Translations under genes and position numbers: made by a program
Source of the DNA: Metellina segmentata
Taxonomy: Eukaryota > Arthropoda > Arachnida > Araneae > Tetragnathidae
Direction: 5' to 3'
Length of the DNA stretch: 64,000 nucleotides
NCBI GenBank assembly: GCA_947359465.1
Contig: OX375877.1
Location: forward strand, 73,358,698-73,422,697
Notes under the pieces: model-generated
What the model saw: the letters and a program-made list of their open reading frames with translations, nothing else
Told to the model about the DNA's origin: nothing
Database searches by the model: none
Shown here: piece by piece, positions 11,739 to 23,269 of the stretch
Numbering within the stretch: position 1 is the stretch's first letter
Layout: each line of letters begins with the position of its first letter

Positions 11739-12381
11739 CATATGAACTTTCCACATTTCCACTACATATGAACTTTCCACATTTCCACTACATATGAACT
11801 TTCCACATTTCCACTACATATGAACTTTTCACATTTCCACTACATATGAACTTTCCACATTTCCACTACATATGAACTTTCCAAATTTCCACTACATATG
11901 AACTTTCCACATTTCCACTACATATGAACTTTCCACATTTCCACTACATATGAACTTTCCACATTTCCACTACATATGAACTTTCCACATTTCCACTACA
12001 TATGAACTTTCCACATTTCCACTACATATGAACTTTCCACATTTCCACTACATATGAACTTTCCACATTTCCACTACATATGAACTTTCCACATTTCCAC
12101 TACATATGAACTTTCCACATTTCCACTACATATGAACTTTCCACATTTCCACTACATATGAACTTTCCACATTTCCACTACATATGAACTTTCCACATTT
12201 CCACTACATATGAACTTTCCACATTTCCACTACATATGAACTTTCCACATTTCCACTACATATGAACTTTCCACATTTCCACTACATATGAACTTTCCAC
12301 ATTTCCACTACATATGAACTTTCCACATTTCCACTACATATGAACTTTCCACATTTCCACTGCATATGAACTTTCCACATT
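11739..12381. repeat. 26-bp minisatellite, about 24.7 copies
   Basis: Head-to-tail array with unit CATATGAACTTTCC plus ACATTTCCACTA. Copies are almost identical; single changes are seen near 11824, 11883 and 12362. There are no spacers. Every unit carries the E-box-type palindrome CATATG. High uniformity means recent expansion or homogenisation. Confidence 0.95.
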
Positions 12382-12472
12382 CATTTCCCATGGAAAATGA
12401 AAAGAGACCCCATGGAAAATAAAAAGATATCCCATGGAAAATGATAAACCCCATGGAAAATGAAAAGATACC
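12382..12472. repeat. Short tandem repeat CCATGGAAAATGAAAAGA, four copies
   Basis: Four imperfect 18-24 bp units starting CCATGGAAAAT lie immediately after the 26-bp array and within the same inserted block. Confidence 0.8.
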
Positions 12473-12550
12473 TAAAGTACCCCTCGGGTCCATAACGCTC
12501 TTGCACACCTAAAGAGATGTGGTTCTGAGTTCGAGGCTAACACCCAGTCG

Positions 12551-14034
12551 GGATATTTCCAGTTGGTTTTTACATATGATCTATCTCATTTCCCTGCTTT
12601 TATTCCTGACTTTATGACTACCACCCACATCCATGATTTCGATCACCTATACTGAGTTGCCAAGATTGTGAGCAATTGGGCGTTTTGGATTTCTTTTTAA
12701 CTTACGACTAAAAATTATTTGTATTGAATTGTCTTTTCGGAAAAGACAGTGAAGAATGGAGATGACTTTAGTCTGCGTAAATCTAAGCGAAATAGTTGTT
12801 TTAGTTACCTCGGTTACCAAAATTACGCTATGCTACTGGTGCAGAGATTTCGGTCGAGACAGGGGTTGAGTAAAGGGCGTCATTTGTGGAAGAGTGGAAT
12901 GATTTTGGAACTGTCATCAATGAGATGCGATTATGGAATGTTATTTTCTCGATATGTTCTCAGAGTTGAAAAACCACTAACTTATTTGAATCTCAATACA
13001 AACGAACCCTGTGTTGGAAAATAGAAAGGCGACTGTCGGTGCTTAACAATCAGTGGAGAATGGCACTTCCAGAGGGAAAAAAAACGCGTGTCGTTTCCGG
13101 ATATTTCACTCAGAATGATTTAATTGTGCATTGCGACGAAAAAGAAAACCACCACGAGCGGAACGTTGTGTGTCACAAGCGATATGTGTGAGCCTCACCC
13201 ATTAAAAACTATCGTTAACAGCCCTTAACCGCGTTTCGTGTGTTCGAAAAATCTCAACAAATTTCTGTGCTCGGCCAGTTGAGAACAAAAGTTGGCTTTT
13301 GTGGCAGATTGCAAAGAAGTGGCGCATCCTAATATACGGATGAAGCTAGCATCGCGGATGAAGGACTTTGATAATCGCCAAGAGTGGATTGTCAGTGAAA
13401 ACAAACCAAACTGAAAGTGTCATTTTTTACTTCCGTATACATGTGCTCTTGCATGAGACATATCGGGGTAATCTTCAAATGTAGTTCATCTGTTCTAGCG
13501 ACGTTTGTCGTTTAGTCTAATTGGCTTACACCAATCAATTATGTATCAATTTTTGAGTTTCATTTTGGAATTTTTGTTGGCAAAGTGTGCGAAAATAATC
13601 CAAGTGACGCCAAATACGTATAGGAAATGCGTTCCGCTACAGGAGCATTACCGCCACCTCATTTAGTTGACAGAAAATAGAACAAAAAAGTAAAAGGGTT
13701 CAGGCGGAACTTTTCCAAGATTTCCGTATTGGTATTTGTTTGTTCCGCTTACATTTCGCGTACTAATTCTACATCAAGTATTTTTTACCGAAAGCATTAG
13801 TCTATAAACAGCTGTACTCTAAAAATACTGTTGTGGTCAATTATTAAATCTTTTTCTCTGCTTTAAATCGACCGATATGTTTATATTTTATTATCGAATA
13901 GTTAGCCTTTAAACAGTTAAAAATCTGTTCTGTTAAAAATCCAGTCGTCATCTTAGAACAGTTTATGAGTTTCTGCTCTAAGCCGTCGATGTTTGTTCGT
14001 ATTTTATTCACATTTTATTATTCTAATTTATTTA
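12551..14034. other. No gene seen
   Basis: A 91-codon open frame at 12749-13024 has no recognisable domain. Otherwise AT-rich with nothing supportable. Confidence 0.4.
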
Positions 14035-14225
14035 CCATGCCATGGCTCATTAGGTTGCCTTATCAACCCGCGAATTGCAGGCGGCACAGATTCGATTCCT
14101 GTTACTTAACCTGAGTGTATTTCTTCTGTATCAGTAAAACTTTCTTACTGTGCTTATGTTCTTTCACTTGACGTTGTTTGTTTTATGTTTGGCGCCGCTT
14201 TGATTAATATGGACCTTATGCCATG
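14035..14225 (+). mobile_element. SINE family 2, plus
   Basis: tRNA-like head (ATGGCTCATTAGGTTG; B-box GATTCGATTCC) then the family-2 body (TTGACGTTGTTTG, TTTGGCGCCGC). The closest relative in the window is 4265-4480. Confidence 0.65.
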
Positions 14226-16270
14226 AATCGATATATTAACACTTATTTAAATATTATACCTTTCATTTTAAAGGGGCCCATCGTGGTTGGCCTCTAGCAG
14301 CTGATTCTGCTGGTTGTTATAACGTTAAAAATGTACAAAGCATTACGCGGCACAGATTCAACGTCTTCCGATAAACTCTGCTCCTAACATAGACTGAGGC
14401 ATCACATACTAATCTGTCAGCCTCTCAAGCTGATTGGAGGACACACAGGTGGGTCAAATGGGGACCAAATTAATCTCGTTTTCTTCCATCACACGTCTTG
14501 ATACCGAAACTAAATGGACCGTGACTAGGCGGTTGTGGATGCAGTGCTTTATGGTCGTCCCATTGTTTCGTCTGTGTCCAATGGGATTGACCACCATACG
14601 GGACTGGAATTAACCCTAACGAGTGCTGTTAAATTCGTGTCTCAGGGTGAACGAGCTTCAGAGACATCGCCTCGATCTCGCAGACGTACTGAGATCGGGG
14701 AATATAATTGGGTCTAATATTAGAATACAAGCGGCGTTTCGAAAGAGATGGCTATATATATATATATTTATTTAACCTGCCTTTTGTCTGTTTCAGATGT
14801 TTTATTCAGATGGACACCAATCCAAATAATCTAGCATTTGTTTTTCATGAAATTTATTACTGTACTCTAGTTTCAACATTTATAGGCTGGGAATTTACTG
14901 GGACGTATTCGCATGGAACGCTCCGTCTCAAAATGGCATTGGCTAATAACATGGCTAATAATATGGCTAATACTATGTCTAAATTGGCTAATACTTTGTC
15001 TTTTATGTAGTTTTTAAACAAAATATTTTTTTACATTTTTCTAATTTTTTTAACCAAAAATCACGAAGATAGTGTATAGTATGAACTTTTAGAAGTTAAT
15101 TAATACAAAAATTAAGTGATTTGTTGTAAAATATTTTAAGATACATCCATTTTGCCAACGTCAAAATTTTGAAATTTTTTAATTTTAATAAAAAAAAATT
15201 TAAAGTTTTAAAAATATGAAATAGTTATTATAATTGCAAAATACAATGTATACCTACAGAAAACATTTCAGAACAAAACATTAAAATAGAAGATTGAAGA
15301 ATTTCGAGTCCCGGTCCGGCATCCCCTTAAAAATGTCTCAGACTCAAGCACCGCAAAATAACGTATGTTTTGGCCTTGTAGAACGAGACGTCTAGGTTGA
15401 AAGAATAAAGTAAAACAAAAGTTTTAATTTTTTTTCCGTGGAAGTAATATGAGTTTAATGTCGATCGCTCTTGAATTTATGAAAAATTCATAACCTTATA
15501 GTGATTGTTTTACAAACATCATAAATATATTTCGATTCCTCCTACGATTTTCTCGGGCTTCTTGACAGACTGTCTGTCTTTATTTCAAGGTCAATTATGT
15601 TTTGTTGGCTTTTTACGCATTTGAAGTTTGCGTTTCCAGTTAGGAATTTGGTTCGCGTTCTTTTTTGTCCCACCGTCTACCAGTCTGGAAATTTGGCAAA
15701 CCACCTGTTCGAATGTTTTCTCTATGGCGAGACACAGAAGTTTAATTTAGAACATCCTTCTCCCAACATAACTCAGATATTGGCGTTTGTTTTTCCAACT
15801 TTAAAGCACGAATGAACACAATATCCGGAAAAAATTGCGTCACTGATCAGTATAAATAGCGTCTTGTCTGACTTCTAATACTTGGCCATGATTGTCTGTT
15901 GAGCAGGACACTCGAGCCTTCAATGTCCTAGTGTCTCTAAGAAAATTTATGACACAGAATGGGTAATGTGGTATTCTTGTGACATGTGTGATGTCTTTCA
16001 TTCTAAGAGAGCGTAACTATATATATTTACTTGCTTGTGTTATCTTCATCTTTCCGTCATATACTACTAGTTAGTATTCACCGCAGGATCCTGTGCGTTG
16101 TTATGTACTTGTATAACAACGCCCCCAGAGATGTGGGACGAAGGGAAAGCATTATTTGTAGCAACAATTTAACTAGGCACTTATCTTCCTATATTATATG
16201 TTTTTAACTTGTCAGTTCATGTCAAAAGTGAAAAAAAAACGAAGCCCTCAAGCGTAACTGAAATTAGTCA
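14226..16270. other. No gene seen; minor 15-bp repeat
   Basis: Mostly AT-rich. A short array of ATGGCTAATA-type units occurs at 14933-14997 and a (TA)n run at about 14753. The 14535-14717 segment is less AT-rich and unexplained. Confidence 0.4.
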
Positions 16271-16271
16271 A

Positions 16272-16433
16272 GTTAGCTCACTTGTTGGCGATGTAATCTT
16301 TCACAAATATAGTGTTTTGTATAAAACATGCTGAAAGGGGGAGATTTAAGTCGAGCTAGCTCACTTTTTGGTGATGTAATCTTTCACAAATATAGTGTTT
16401 TGAATTATAACATGCTGAAAAGGGGAGATTTGA
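16272..16433. repeat. 83-bp tandem duplication
   Basis: GTTAGCTCACTTGTTGGCG (16272) and GCTAGCTCACTTTTTGGTG (16355) begin two copies sharing GATGTAATCTTTCACAAATA and ACATGCTGAAA. A second small duplication, based on TTCTTCATG, follows at about 16476-16552. Confidence 0.75.
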
Positions 16434-16647
16434 AATACTGCATGTTTGCACTTCTGTATGGACTTCCATTATTATGTTCTGCGTATGTCTTATGTTATAG
16501 TTCTTCATGGTTCTTCTGTGCATGTCTTATATGTTCTAGTTCTTCATGTTCTTAAACTTCTGCAGGGAATCGTGTAAACCCAACAAGTGTTTTAGACGAG
16601 ATGCTTTCATAAAATCGCCACATTGCCTTGGAGAAGGTATCCTTAAT

Positions 16648-16702
16648 ATCCAAAAGTTAGGGGGCCGTGAATGTCTTGGAGGCTCGGCCCCTTAATGTGC
16701 TC
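16648..16702. other. Imperfect hairpin, GGGGCCG stem
   Basis: AGGGGGCCG and CGGCCCCTT lie on either side of a 17-base loop within otherwise ordinary sequence. Possible transposon remnant. The rest of 16434-17124 is AT-rich without features. Confidence 0.35.
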
Positions 16703-17124
16703 CTAATGGGTTATGAGATATAACCACATAACCCACTCCTGGTCATTCTAATATGAAATAAGGGTTAATTTAAATACCTAAAGCCCTCCCAAGTGTTTCG
16801 ACGATATATCGTCCAAAATCTAGTCAATTTTGCTGAGGACGAGGTAAAATTGACTTATTACAACAAGGGGAATGAAGATCCAAGTAGGAAAAGCTAACTG
16901 TTTCTTTCCCAGAACTGCAAGAGAATTGTGCACTAGAGTATGCTTAAAGCAAAGATAAACCGGAGTACACACACACACATATATACCTAGCCACAACCAT
17001 TTCAGCGACTAATATCGCCGAAAGTTCCAGATTTTACTGATCGTAATTATAAGGATTGGGGGGGTGTTTATGATTACTTTAATTTAGAGTGAATGTATTG
17101 ATTAACGATTGGTTTAATCTACAG

Positions 17125-17309
17125 GTTGGTCTCCCCCCGCACTGGCCAGCAGCTCAGGGGCCTCCAGCTATTGCTCGGGAGGCGGGGGCTCCACCCGAGC
17201 CACCCCCTCTCCCCCCATGATGGACGCCGGTCAGACGGACGAAGGCATCGACTCGGACGCCTCCTCCTCCTTCACAGCTGAAGACGCCTTTCCACCACCC
17301 AAGAGGAAG
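17125..17309 (+). CDS. Glut4EF/ZNF395-family transcription factor, Ser/Pro-rich exon
   Basis: This 185-bp exon follows a pyrimidine-rich acceptor (…ATCTACAG|GT) and ends AAG|GTCAGT. It starts two bases into a codon and ends in phase 0. It gives 61 full codons: a Ser/Gly/Pro-rich low-complexity stretch, then an acidic segment (QTDEGIDSDASSSFTAEDAF) and a basic end PPPKRK that could serve as part of a nuclear localisation signal. It stands out by its GC-rich codons in AT-rich DNA. Placement in the gene rests on the splice phase: the next exon begins in phase 0 and encodes the C2H2 finger immediately after KRK. The family's usual longer N-terminal region is not seen upstream in the window. The preceding exon must end one base into a codon; the candidate at 678-711 does. 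Confidence 0.85.
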
Positions 17310-18940
17310 GTCAGTACACACCTCCATCCATATCTAACACCTGCTCAATGTCTGTGATACGACTTGAAAGTACAGAATACCACATCAATTTGTGTAGAAT
17401 GCAATTGTGTAGAATACGCAACAACCTAATTAATAAATACAAAAAAATATAAGTTATTTTAAAATAAATAAATATATAAAAATTAACACATTTTCCATTC
17501 TTTGATGTAACATTATCTATGAGATTATGACAGGCTAAAAACTCTATCATTGTTGCCACAGTGAAATAGTAGCATTAGTAGTATAAAAGTTTAGCAAAAA
17601 TGTCTCCTCTCGGACCTTATTTAGCAACAATTTTAGTTGCTCAGATAGAAAATGAATTGGCTAACATATTAAATGTGCTAATAAAGTATGAAACAGTGCA
17701 TTATATGTGCAAATTAAATTGAAGATCGCTCTAAGAAATTTCAATTTTAAAATTAAAAAATTAATGTTTTATTAGTAAGGTTTCTATGACAATCTAGCAA
17801 CCAGATTCCGATGTTTTTATTTCAAGGTTGGCACGACTTAGTGCCCAAACTTCATAATTGGAATCCATTGGAAAATTTTTCTCCTCAAAGAAAATCCCAA
17901 AAAATAAATATTCCGTCTGTTATTAGTTAAAAAAGACGACTAAATTTTCTCTGAAACTTCTGAACTTTTCTGACTTCGAAAAAAGTCGCCAAACTTTTGA
18001 AAATAGGAGCTTTTGAGACGACTTTGCTTTGAAAGATACCCCTAGTCGTCAAGTTTGAAAATAGTTGCAGAAAGTCGCCCCTGTGTTCCTTCTGTATTAT
18101 TTATTTAAAAAACAAATTTTCCAGTTCATTCAAAATGTTACAAATAACATTCAAACTGTATCATGTTTGGATAGTGTGTGTGTTATGTTGGTTGGATACA
18201 CACGAGACAAAGGAAACGAATTAAAATGCTTAGGAATCAAACGTTTAAACAAATACGATATAACAATTGAAGGGGGTGAGTGGAAGAAGAGGATATGTGA
18301 CATTTGTTTACATTTTAAGATTAATGCAGTTTTTAAGTTAGTTCGGGGTGAGGTATGACTTGTGCTGACTAAAGCAATCCATCGATTATTTCAGCGGATA
18401 CTTACAACAGCACCAATCCCTCTCAACTCGTGTATGATTGACTTTGAGGTCAAATATCTCGAAACTACAGAAATGTTGTATGAAGGGGGTTATGATGTAA
18501 ACTCTCTCATAACCCCCTTCTTCCACTTATTCCGTCAATTGTTTACGAGAGTATATTTCTGTAAAGCTAAATACCAAGGAAGCTAGTGGTTTGGTAAACT
18601 CTTTCGTAACTTGTTATGTTACTCGAATGCAATTTTCCACGCGTCGCTCATATTTAAAGCTAACAAAGCATCGAAAAATGGTGATTAATTAGGTTTGGTA
18701 GGTACTTAACGTCACAATGGTGCAACACAACGATCTATTGGCGGTGGTTGGGACCGATCCCAGAGGACAAAATCCAACGACAAGTCCTTGTAATTTTGAA
18801 CCACTGTCAGATTACGATAGCAACACCTGGTATTGCACCCCACTCTCCAAACGTCCATAACACGCCATATTCAAGCTTGGATCTGAGTGTCCTTCAGTAG
18901 CTCGTTTTCAATGAAGAGCGTTCTCGTAACTTTGATCGGT
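17310..18940. other. Start of the 32.5-kb intron; hairpin at 18482-18520
   Basis: Non-coding and AT-rich. A perfect 14-bp inverted repeat GAAGGGGGTTATGA (18482-18495) with TCATAACCCCCTTC (18507-18520) leaves an 11-base loop. Open frames at 18065-18586 are not recognised. Confidence 0.5.
18705..18890 (-). mobile_element. SINE family 1, minus
   Basis: Begins with the complement of the tail (GGTAGGTACTTAACG), continues with CGATCTATTGGCGGTGG, TTGAACCACTGTCAGATTACG and CCCCACTCTCCAAACGTCC. The head is lost or diverged. Confidence 0.7.
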
Positions 18941-18952
18941 TGTGAACTCATC

Positions 18953-19120
18953 GGCCCCGTTCACATGAGGCGTTTCAACGCGCGTATGGCGATGCTAGCA
19001 ATGTCCCGCCGTTAAATTATGTTTATTTGTTCCTCTAATTCAAGTTACTATCTTTGCGACCTTGAAGAGCGGGACCCTGATATCCTCGCCAAACGCGCGT
19101 TGCCTCGTGTGAACGGGGCC
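18953..19120. mobile_element. 168-bp MITE with long inverted repeats
   Basis: Left arm GGCCCCGTTCACATGAGGC… and right arm (minus) GGCCCCGTTCACACGAGGC…, complementary over about 50 bp with small indels and reaching to the GTCCCGC motif. Only about 60 bp separates the arms, so the element folds on itself. The target duplication is not clear. No coding capacity. Confidence 0.8.
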
Positions 19121-20117
19121 TTCTTCTGGACATCGTTCCCTATTCGAAAAGCCCTTGGGCTGAGATCTCCCCAAACTTAAGTCGTGCCTATGGCAACTGC
19201 CGCATCTTCCGTAAGCTCCCAGCTCTTTTATTCCTTGACCTGACGCGTGAAAAAAAGGGAAGAATGTTGTTTTCATCGAAACTCAGCAGTGAAGAGGAGA
19301 AAGGAAGAATGTCCTAAATTCTTTTAAGGAATCGCAATTATGCTTCCAGGTCTGCATGCATTGAAAGAGCAAGTGGCGTCTGCTCTCAACCCCTTCCCTC
19401 AGATAAAAATACCCAAATAATGAAGCTACCGTCTATCGTGAGCCGAAATCGAGAGTCCCCATCGTAACCTACATCGGGCCGCACAATGCGTCGAAATGGG
19501 TAGCACGGTTTGGAGAAAGAGCGCAACAAAAGGGATGGTGGCGCACCGGTATGCCGACAAGCCGTAACAAACCGCGGGGAAGTGTTTTGTTCTCGCATTC
19601 GGAAGTTGTCACCGCTTTGACCCACATAACTGTGCAGAACGACCGTAAACATGCTCGCACAAAACACATTCTTCGTTGTTCAACACTTCTTGCAAATTGC
19701 TTGGTGGGGCTCGTACCGGTTACGAGAAGTTTTCACTTGTTGGCGATTGTTATTCCGTGCCCTGTGTGAAAGCTGGACTTTTTGTCTTTTTTTATTACAG
19801 CGGTGGATGGCCGTCCGCTTTCAGCTTTTGAGGAAGTTGGGGAAAATGTGTCTATATATCGGTCATTATATCTCTGGATCTGGTATTGGATACAGCAACG
19901 GGACCCTCAGGCGGTTGGTTTAGCATCGCGAAATACGGTTGCCGAATTTTATGTGTTTATTTTAAAGTGATTGTGATACTTGGTTCTTGAAGCAGAATTT
20001 TATTGCTGTTTTCGTAAGAACAACTTTACGCTTCTGAAGCATTCATTTTTTCTTTGAAGTATCAAGTTAAGCTCTCCTTGCAATACCGGACCCACATTTT
20101 TATCACTCACTACCATC
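19121..20117. other. GC-richer intronic stretch, unexplained
   Basis: 19380-19800 is notably less AT-rich than its neighbours, with open frames on both strands (minus 19386-19667; plus 19551-19970). None shows a known domain. Could be a conserved intronic element or an old insertion. Confidence 0.3.
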
Positions 20118-20325
20118 CCTGATCTACTGGGGCAGATCTGGCCAAGCTGTGCCTCAGAATGATTTTTCTGTCAAGTCAATGGGCATGCATACACAAGGAA
20201 AATTTTGCTGATACAGAATAGAGAGAGATCACCCAGGATAATTAACAGGAATCAAACTTCCGCCGCTTGCAATTCTCAGGCTGCTAGTACAGTGAGCAAA
20301 CGCCTGAATCTCGGAAATTGCGATG
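20118..20325 (-). mobile_element. SINE family 2, near full length, minus
   Basis: Read on the minus strand: head with GAATTGCAAGCGGC and B-box-like GTTTGATTCC, then TTATCCTGGGTG, CTGTATCAGCAAAA, TTGACTTGACAG, and 3' CACAGCTTGGCCAGATCTG. Order and motifs match 4265-4480. Confidence 0.7.
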
Positions 20326-20970
20326 AGAGATAACTGATTGTAAGATTGTTTTCAGGCCAAAATTGCTAATGCTTTTTGTCTGTTTTCGTTAGACATTATC
20401 GGTAACGAGTAACATATAACACTAATACATTTTAACATACAAATTTTAAATTAACATTTAAAAGTACTAAATTTTGTGGGTGCAACTCAGTAATTTAGCC
20501 GCCCTTAAGTTGACCGCAACCTACTCAGCTTATTTAGAACAGGCCCACCCATTAGGTGAGACAAGGGTTAATTAACCCGTGATCTTCGGGGATTCTGACT
20601 GTTGACGTATTGATGAGGTTCTGTCGATTGTAAAGTTGAATCGTTTCATTTCTCCTGGCTATTTAACTTGTATTAAAATGTGTCAATGTTGCATGTATAG
20701 TAACAAATTCTGCTTCTAAAATGCAATCTTTTTTTCAACGATGCATCAATTTGGAAACGAACTTTAACTCTACCATGCTGATAACAGGGGGGGATTTTTT
20801 AAAATTAAGGGACAAAAAGAATTTGAAGTACTGGGGATAATAAGGGGGACGTACAATAAAAAAAACAAGTCAATACGGGGCCGAAGTCCATATCTAGAAT
20901 GAATGTCGGTAATATATTACCAGAGCTAGGGAGCTCGGGAAACCTAACGTGTTGTATGTGTTGTATTACG
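20326..20970. other. No gene seen
   Basis: Includes the 14-bp palindrome GGGTTAATTAACCC (20565-20578), which resembles a homeodomain/HNF1-type site. Otherwise nothing. Confidence 0.35.
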
Positions 20971-20971
20971 A

Positions 20972-21391
20972 TCTATATACTATATAAAAAAAAGGACTGT
21001 GTGTATATTCTCTATACAAATCGACACCGTTTGACCAATCCACACCATATTTGGTACACTTATACTTTAGAACACTGCGAAAAACATAGGATATTTCTTT
21101 CCTGTCTTCGGATCAATCTGTAGCCATGAAAATTGGCACACAGGTAGTCCTAAAAGTAAACCTCGAAGCCCCAATTTAAAAATCGAAAGTTTGTTTTTCT
21201 GCAATAAATGGATATGGATAAGGAAACACGTTCTACAGGGTTTGTGCATGAGTTAACACAGGGAAATGTCGCGGTGATATTTTAGCTGTCCCGGTAGGAA
21301 ACACGTTCTATAGAGTTTGTGTATTTGAGTTAACACAGTGAAATGTCGTTGTTATATTTGAAACCTGAGCAACGCCGGGTTATTCAGCTAG
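20972..21391 (+). mobile_element. Non-autonomous Helitron, 420 bp
   Basis: The 5' end TCTATATACTATATAAAA follows an A (20971). The 3' end has a 6-bp stem AACCTG/CGGGTT (21362-21367 with 21376-21381, one G-T pair), then ATTCAG and CTAG (21388-21391), followed by T. This is the expected A|TC…CTRR|T Helitron architecture. The interior is non-coding, with a tandem duplication starting GGAAACACGTTCTA at about 21218 and 21297. TTGGCACACAGGTAGTCC (21133-21150) is shared exactly with the element at 62188-62999. Confidence 0.8.
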
Positions 21392-22939
21392 TTGGTAATA
21401 AATCTTTTCTCCATTTAACACTAACGCTTTACAAGTCTGCAAAGAAAAATACGACAAATATTCGTATACATTGGCATTGTGAGATCGTGGCGGCTGGAAA
21501 AAGAAACGGTTCCACGAGAAGTGAGCCGACCAGCCACGTGTGGTAATAACTCATGGTCGGTGTCCGTCTCTTGTGCACCTCGATACCTAGTGTTTGCGAT
21601 GGACCGTCGGCCAACGGTTTCACGACACTTTCGCACGTGTGGGGATTTGGCACCCCTTGAGTGTGGTAGGTGTCATTTGAAATAGAAGCTACGGGGATTC
21701 CAGGAGAGAGGTTGATGCCCCGAAAAGGAAGGCAAAAGACTCAAGAGAGAGAAGACACAGAGTAAGGTGGTGAACGAGGTAGATCTCAAGATACGGGGAA
21801 GTCAAACCCCGGGGAAAACAAAAAGACAAACTATGTGAAGAGAAATATTCACTGTTTCTTCAGGAACATCAGTTCATTAATTACGTTGTGTAAATAGGCG
21901 TGTAGATAGTTCCAGTTGTAAATTCAAACCTTATAAGTGTAATAAAGTAACTTATACAGGTATTCGTTTTAATCCAACTCCATTTGTATTACTGTGGCGC
22001 CCCTAAACACCACAGCATGCAAAACTTAAGCAACTGTAGTTTGCAGATGCTACTTTGCAGTGAAGTTACCTGGATGTGGAAAAATGGTACACACGGTACG
22101 TCGGAATTAGTGTACCTATGAGTATAAACAAAACGATAACCAGAAAAGATGCGAAAACTAATAAAAGTCTTTGATATAAAGTGACTCTGAACTGTGGGCC
22201 ATAAGACATAGATCACTGAAAACTTAAATAAAGAGAGGAGGCTGGTTCTTAGTTGGCTGTATGACCATTTCGAATACTGATGCATGCTTTGCACGCATTT
22301 ACATGCTGAGAATCAGATTGTAAATGAGTTTCTGTGGTGACAGAACTCCTTCTGCTGTCACAGCCTCTGATGTCACGATTCCAAAATTTAAATATGCACC
22401 AGCTTTCTACTGACTATCCTCCGTTGTTCAAATCGCTGCAGGTTGTTTCGTATTATTTTGAGGTTATAGAGAGACTTTTAAAATAACGGTGTTTTCTTTT
22501 GATTTTACGTGCGAGTGTATTAGCGGAAGTTAAAAATTGGAATCAAAATAACTTTATTGCATGAAGACGGTGAACTGGTACTGGGGCCCGAGATTTAAAA
22601 AGTGTCACAGGACACGCGAATTTAGAAGGCGATCCTGGTGAGATATTGCTGAGAATAAATGCGGAAAGCTGTCGACCTCAATCGAATTCTAATCAGTTTC
22701 CTGCTATGCATGCTTGGATTGCTGTTTAATGAGGCACACCGTCATTGACTCCGACGAGGAAGCGATAATTAATAATCTAATTAGCCTGCCGTTTCGTTGG
22801 GGGAAGGTTTTCTTACCTCTTCGTTGTCTTCCTGCTAGAACGCCAACAGAGTTCGGTACTTGTCGTGCCTTGAGGTTGTGGAATTCCACCAAGATATTTT
22901 TAGGCAACGAATAGTTTTTCCATGTTATTTTGTTGTTGG

Positions 22940-22940
<1 letters not shown>
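21392..22940. other. No gene seen
   Basis: 21460-21700 is GC-richer with overlapping open frames on both strands and no recognisable domain. The rest is ordinary intron. Confidence 0.35.

Positions 22941-22942
<2 letters not shown>

Positions 22943-22971
<29 letters not shown>
22943..22971. repeat. (TA)n microsatellite
   Basis: About 14 TA dinucleotides. Confidence 0.95.
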
Positions 22972-22974
<3 letters not shown>

Positions 22975-23269
22975 TATCGACCTCTCTCGCTCTAAAGGAA
23001 CGTAATTAAAATTCCTAAATACACACTTTGCGAAAACAAAATCGCTGGGCTGTAACGGGTTTATACAGGAGGAAGGTTTACTTGTGCCACTGCCACCAGA
23101 ACTTTCCGATGATCGAAACATTTTCCAGATGGCTCTGTTGAAGCGACAGCCGTGCGCCGGAGAGGGGAGAATTCAGATGTTCAAATATTTTTATTTACTA
23201 TCTACTACTCTGACCTTTATAAACATACCCAACTAATAAAGTAGTTTTCATTACATGAATGCTCTTATA

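Larger units (their letters stand above)
11691..12550 (+). mobile_element. tRNA-like SINE head split by a 790-bp insertion
   Basis: The A-box-like part GTATAGTGGTAACGC (11694-11708) and the B-box part (GAGTTCGAGGC, about 12528) are separated by the minisatellite-bearing block. The six bases TAACGC occur at 11703-11708 and again at 12493-12498. Deleting one copy plus the block restores a continuous tRNA-like head (…GGTAACGCTCTTGC…). I infer an insertion with a 6-bp target duplication. Confidence 0.5.

Noticed and set aside
11739..12381. CRISPR-like array
   Set aside because: Repeats abut without unique spacers, in eukaryotic DNA; a minisatellite.
16648..16702. Rho-independent-type terminator (GC stem then T run)
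   Set aside because: Stem is imperfect, there is no real T tract, and the context is eukaryotic.
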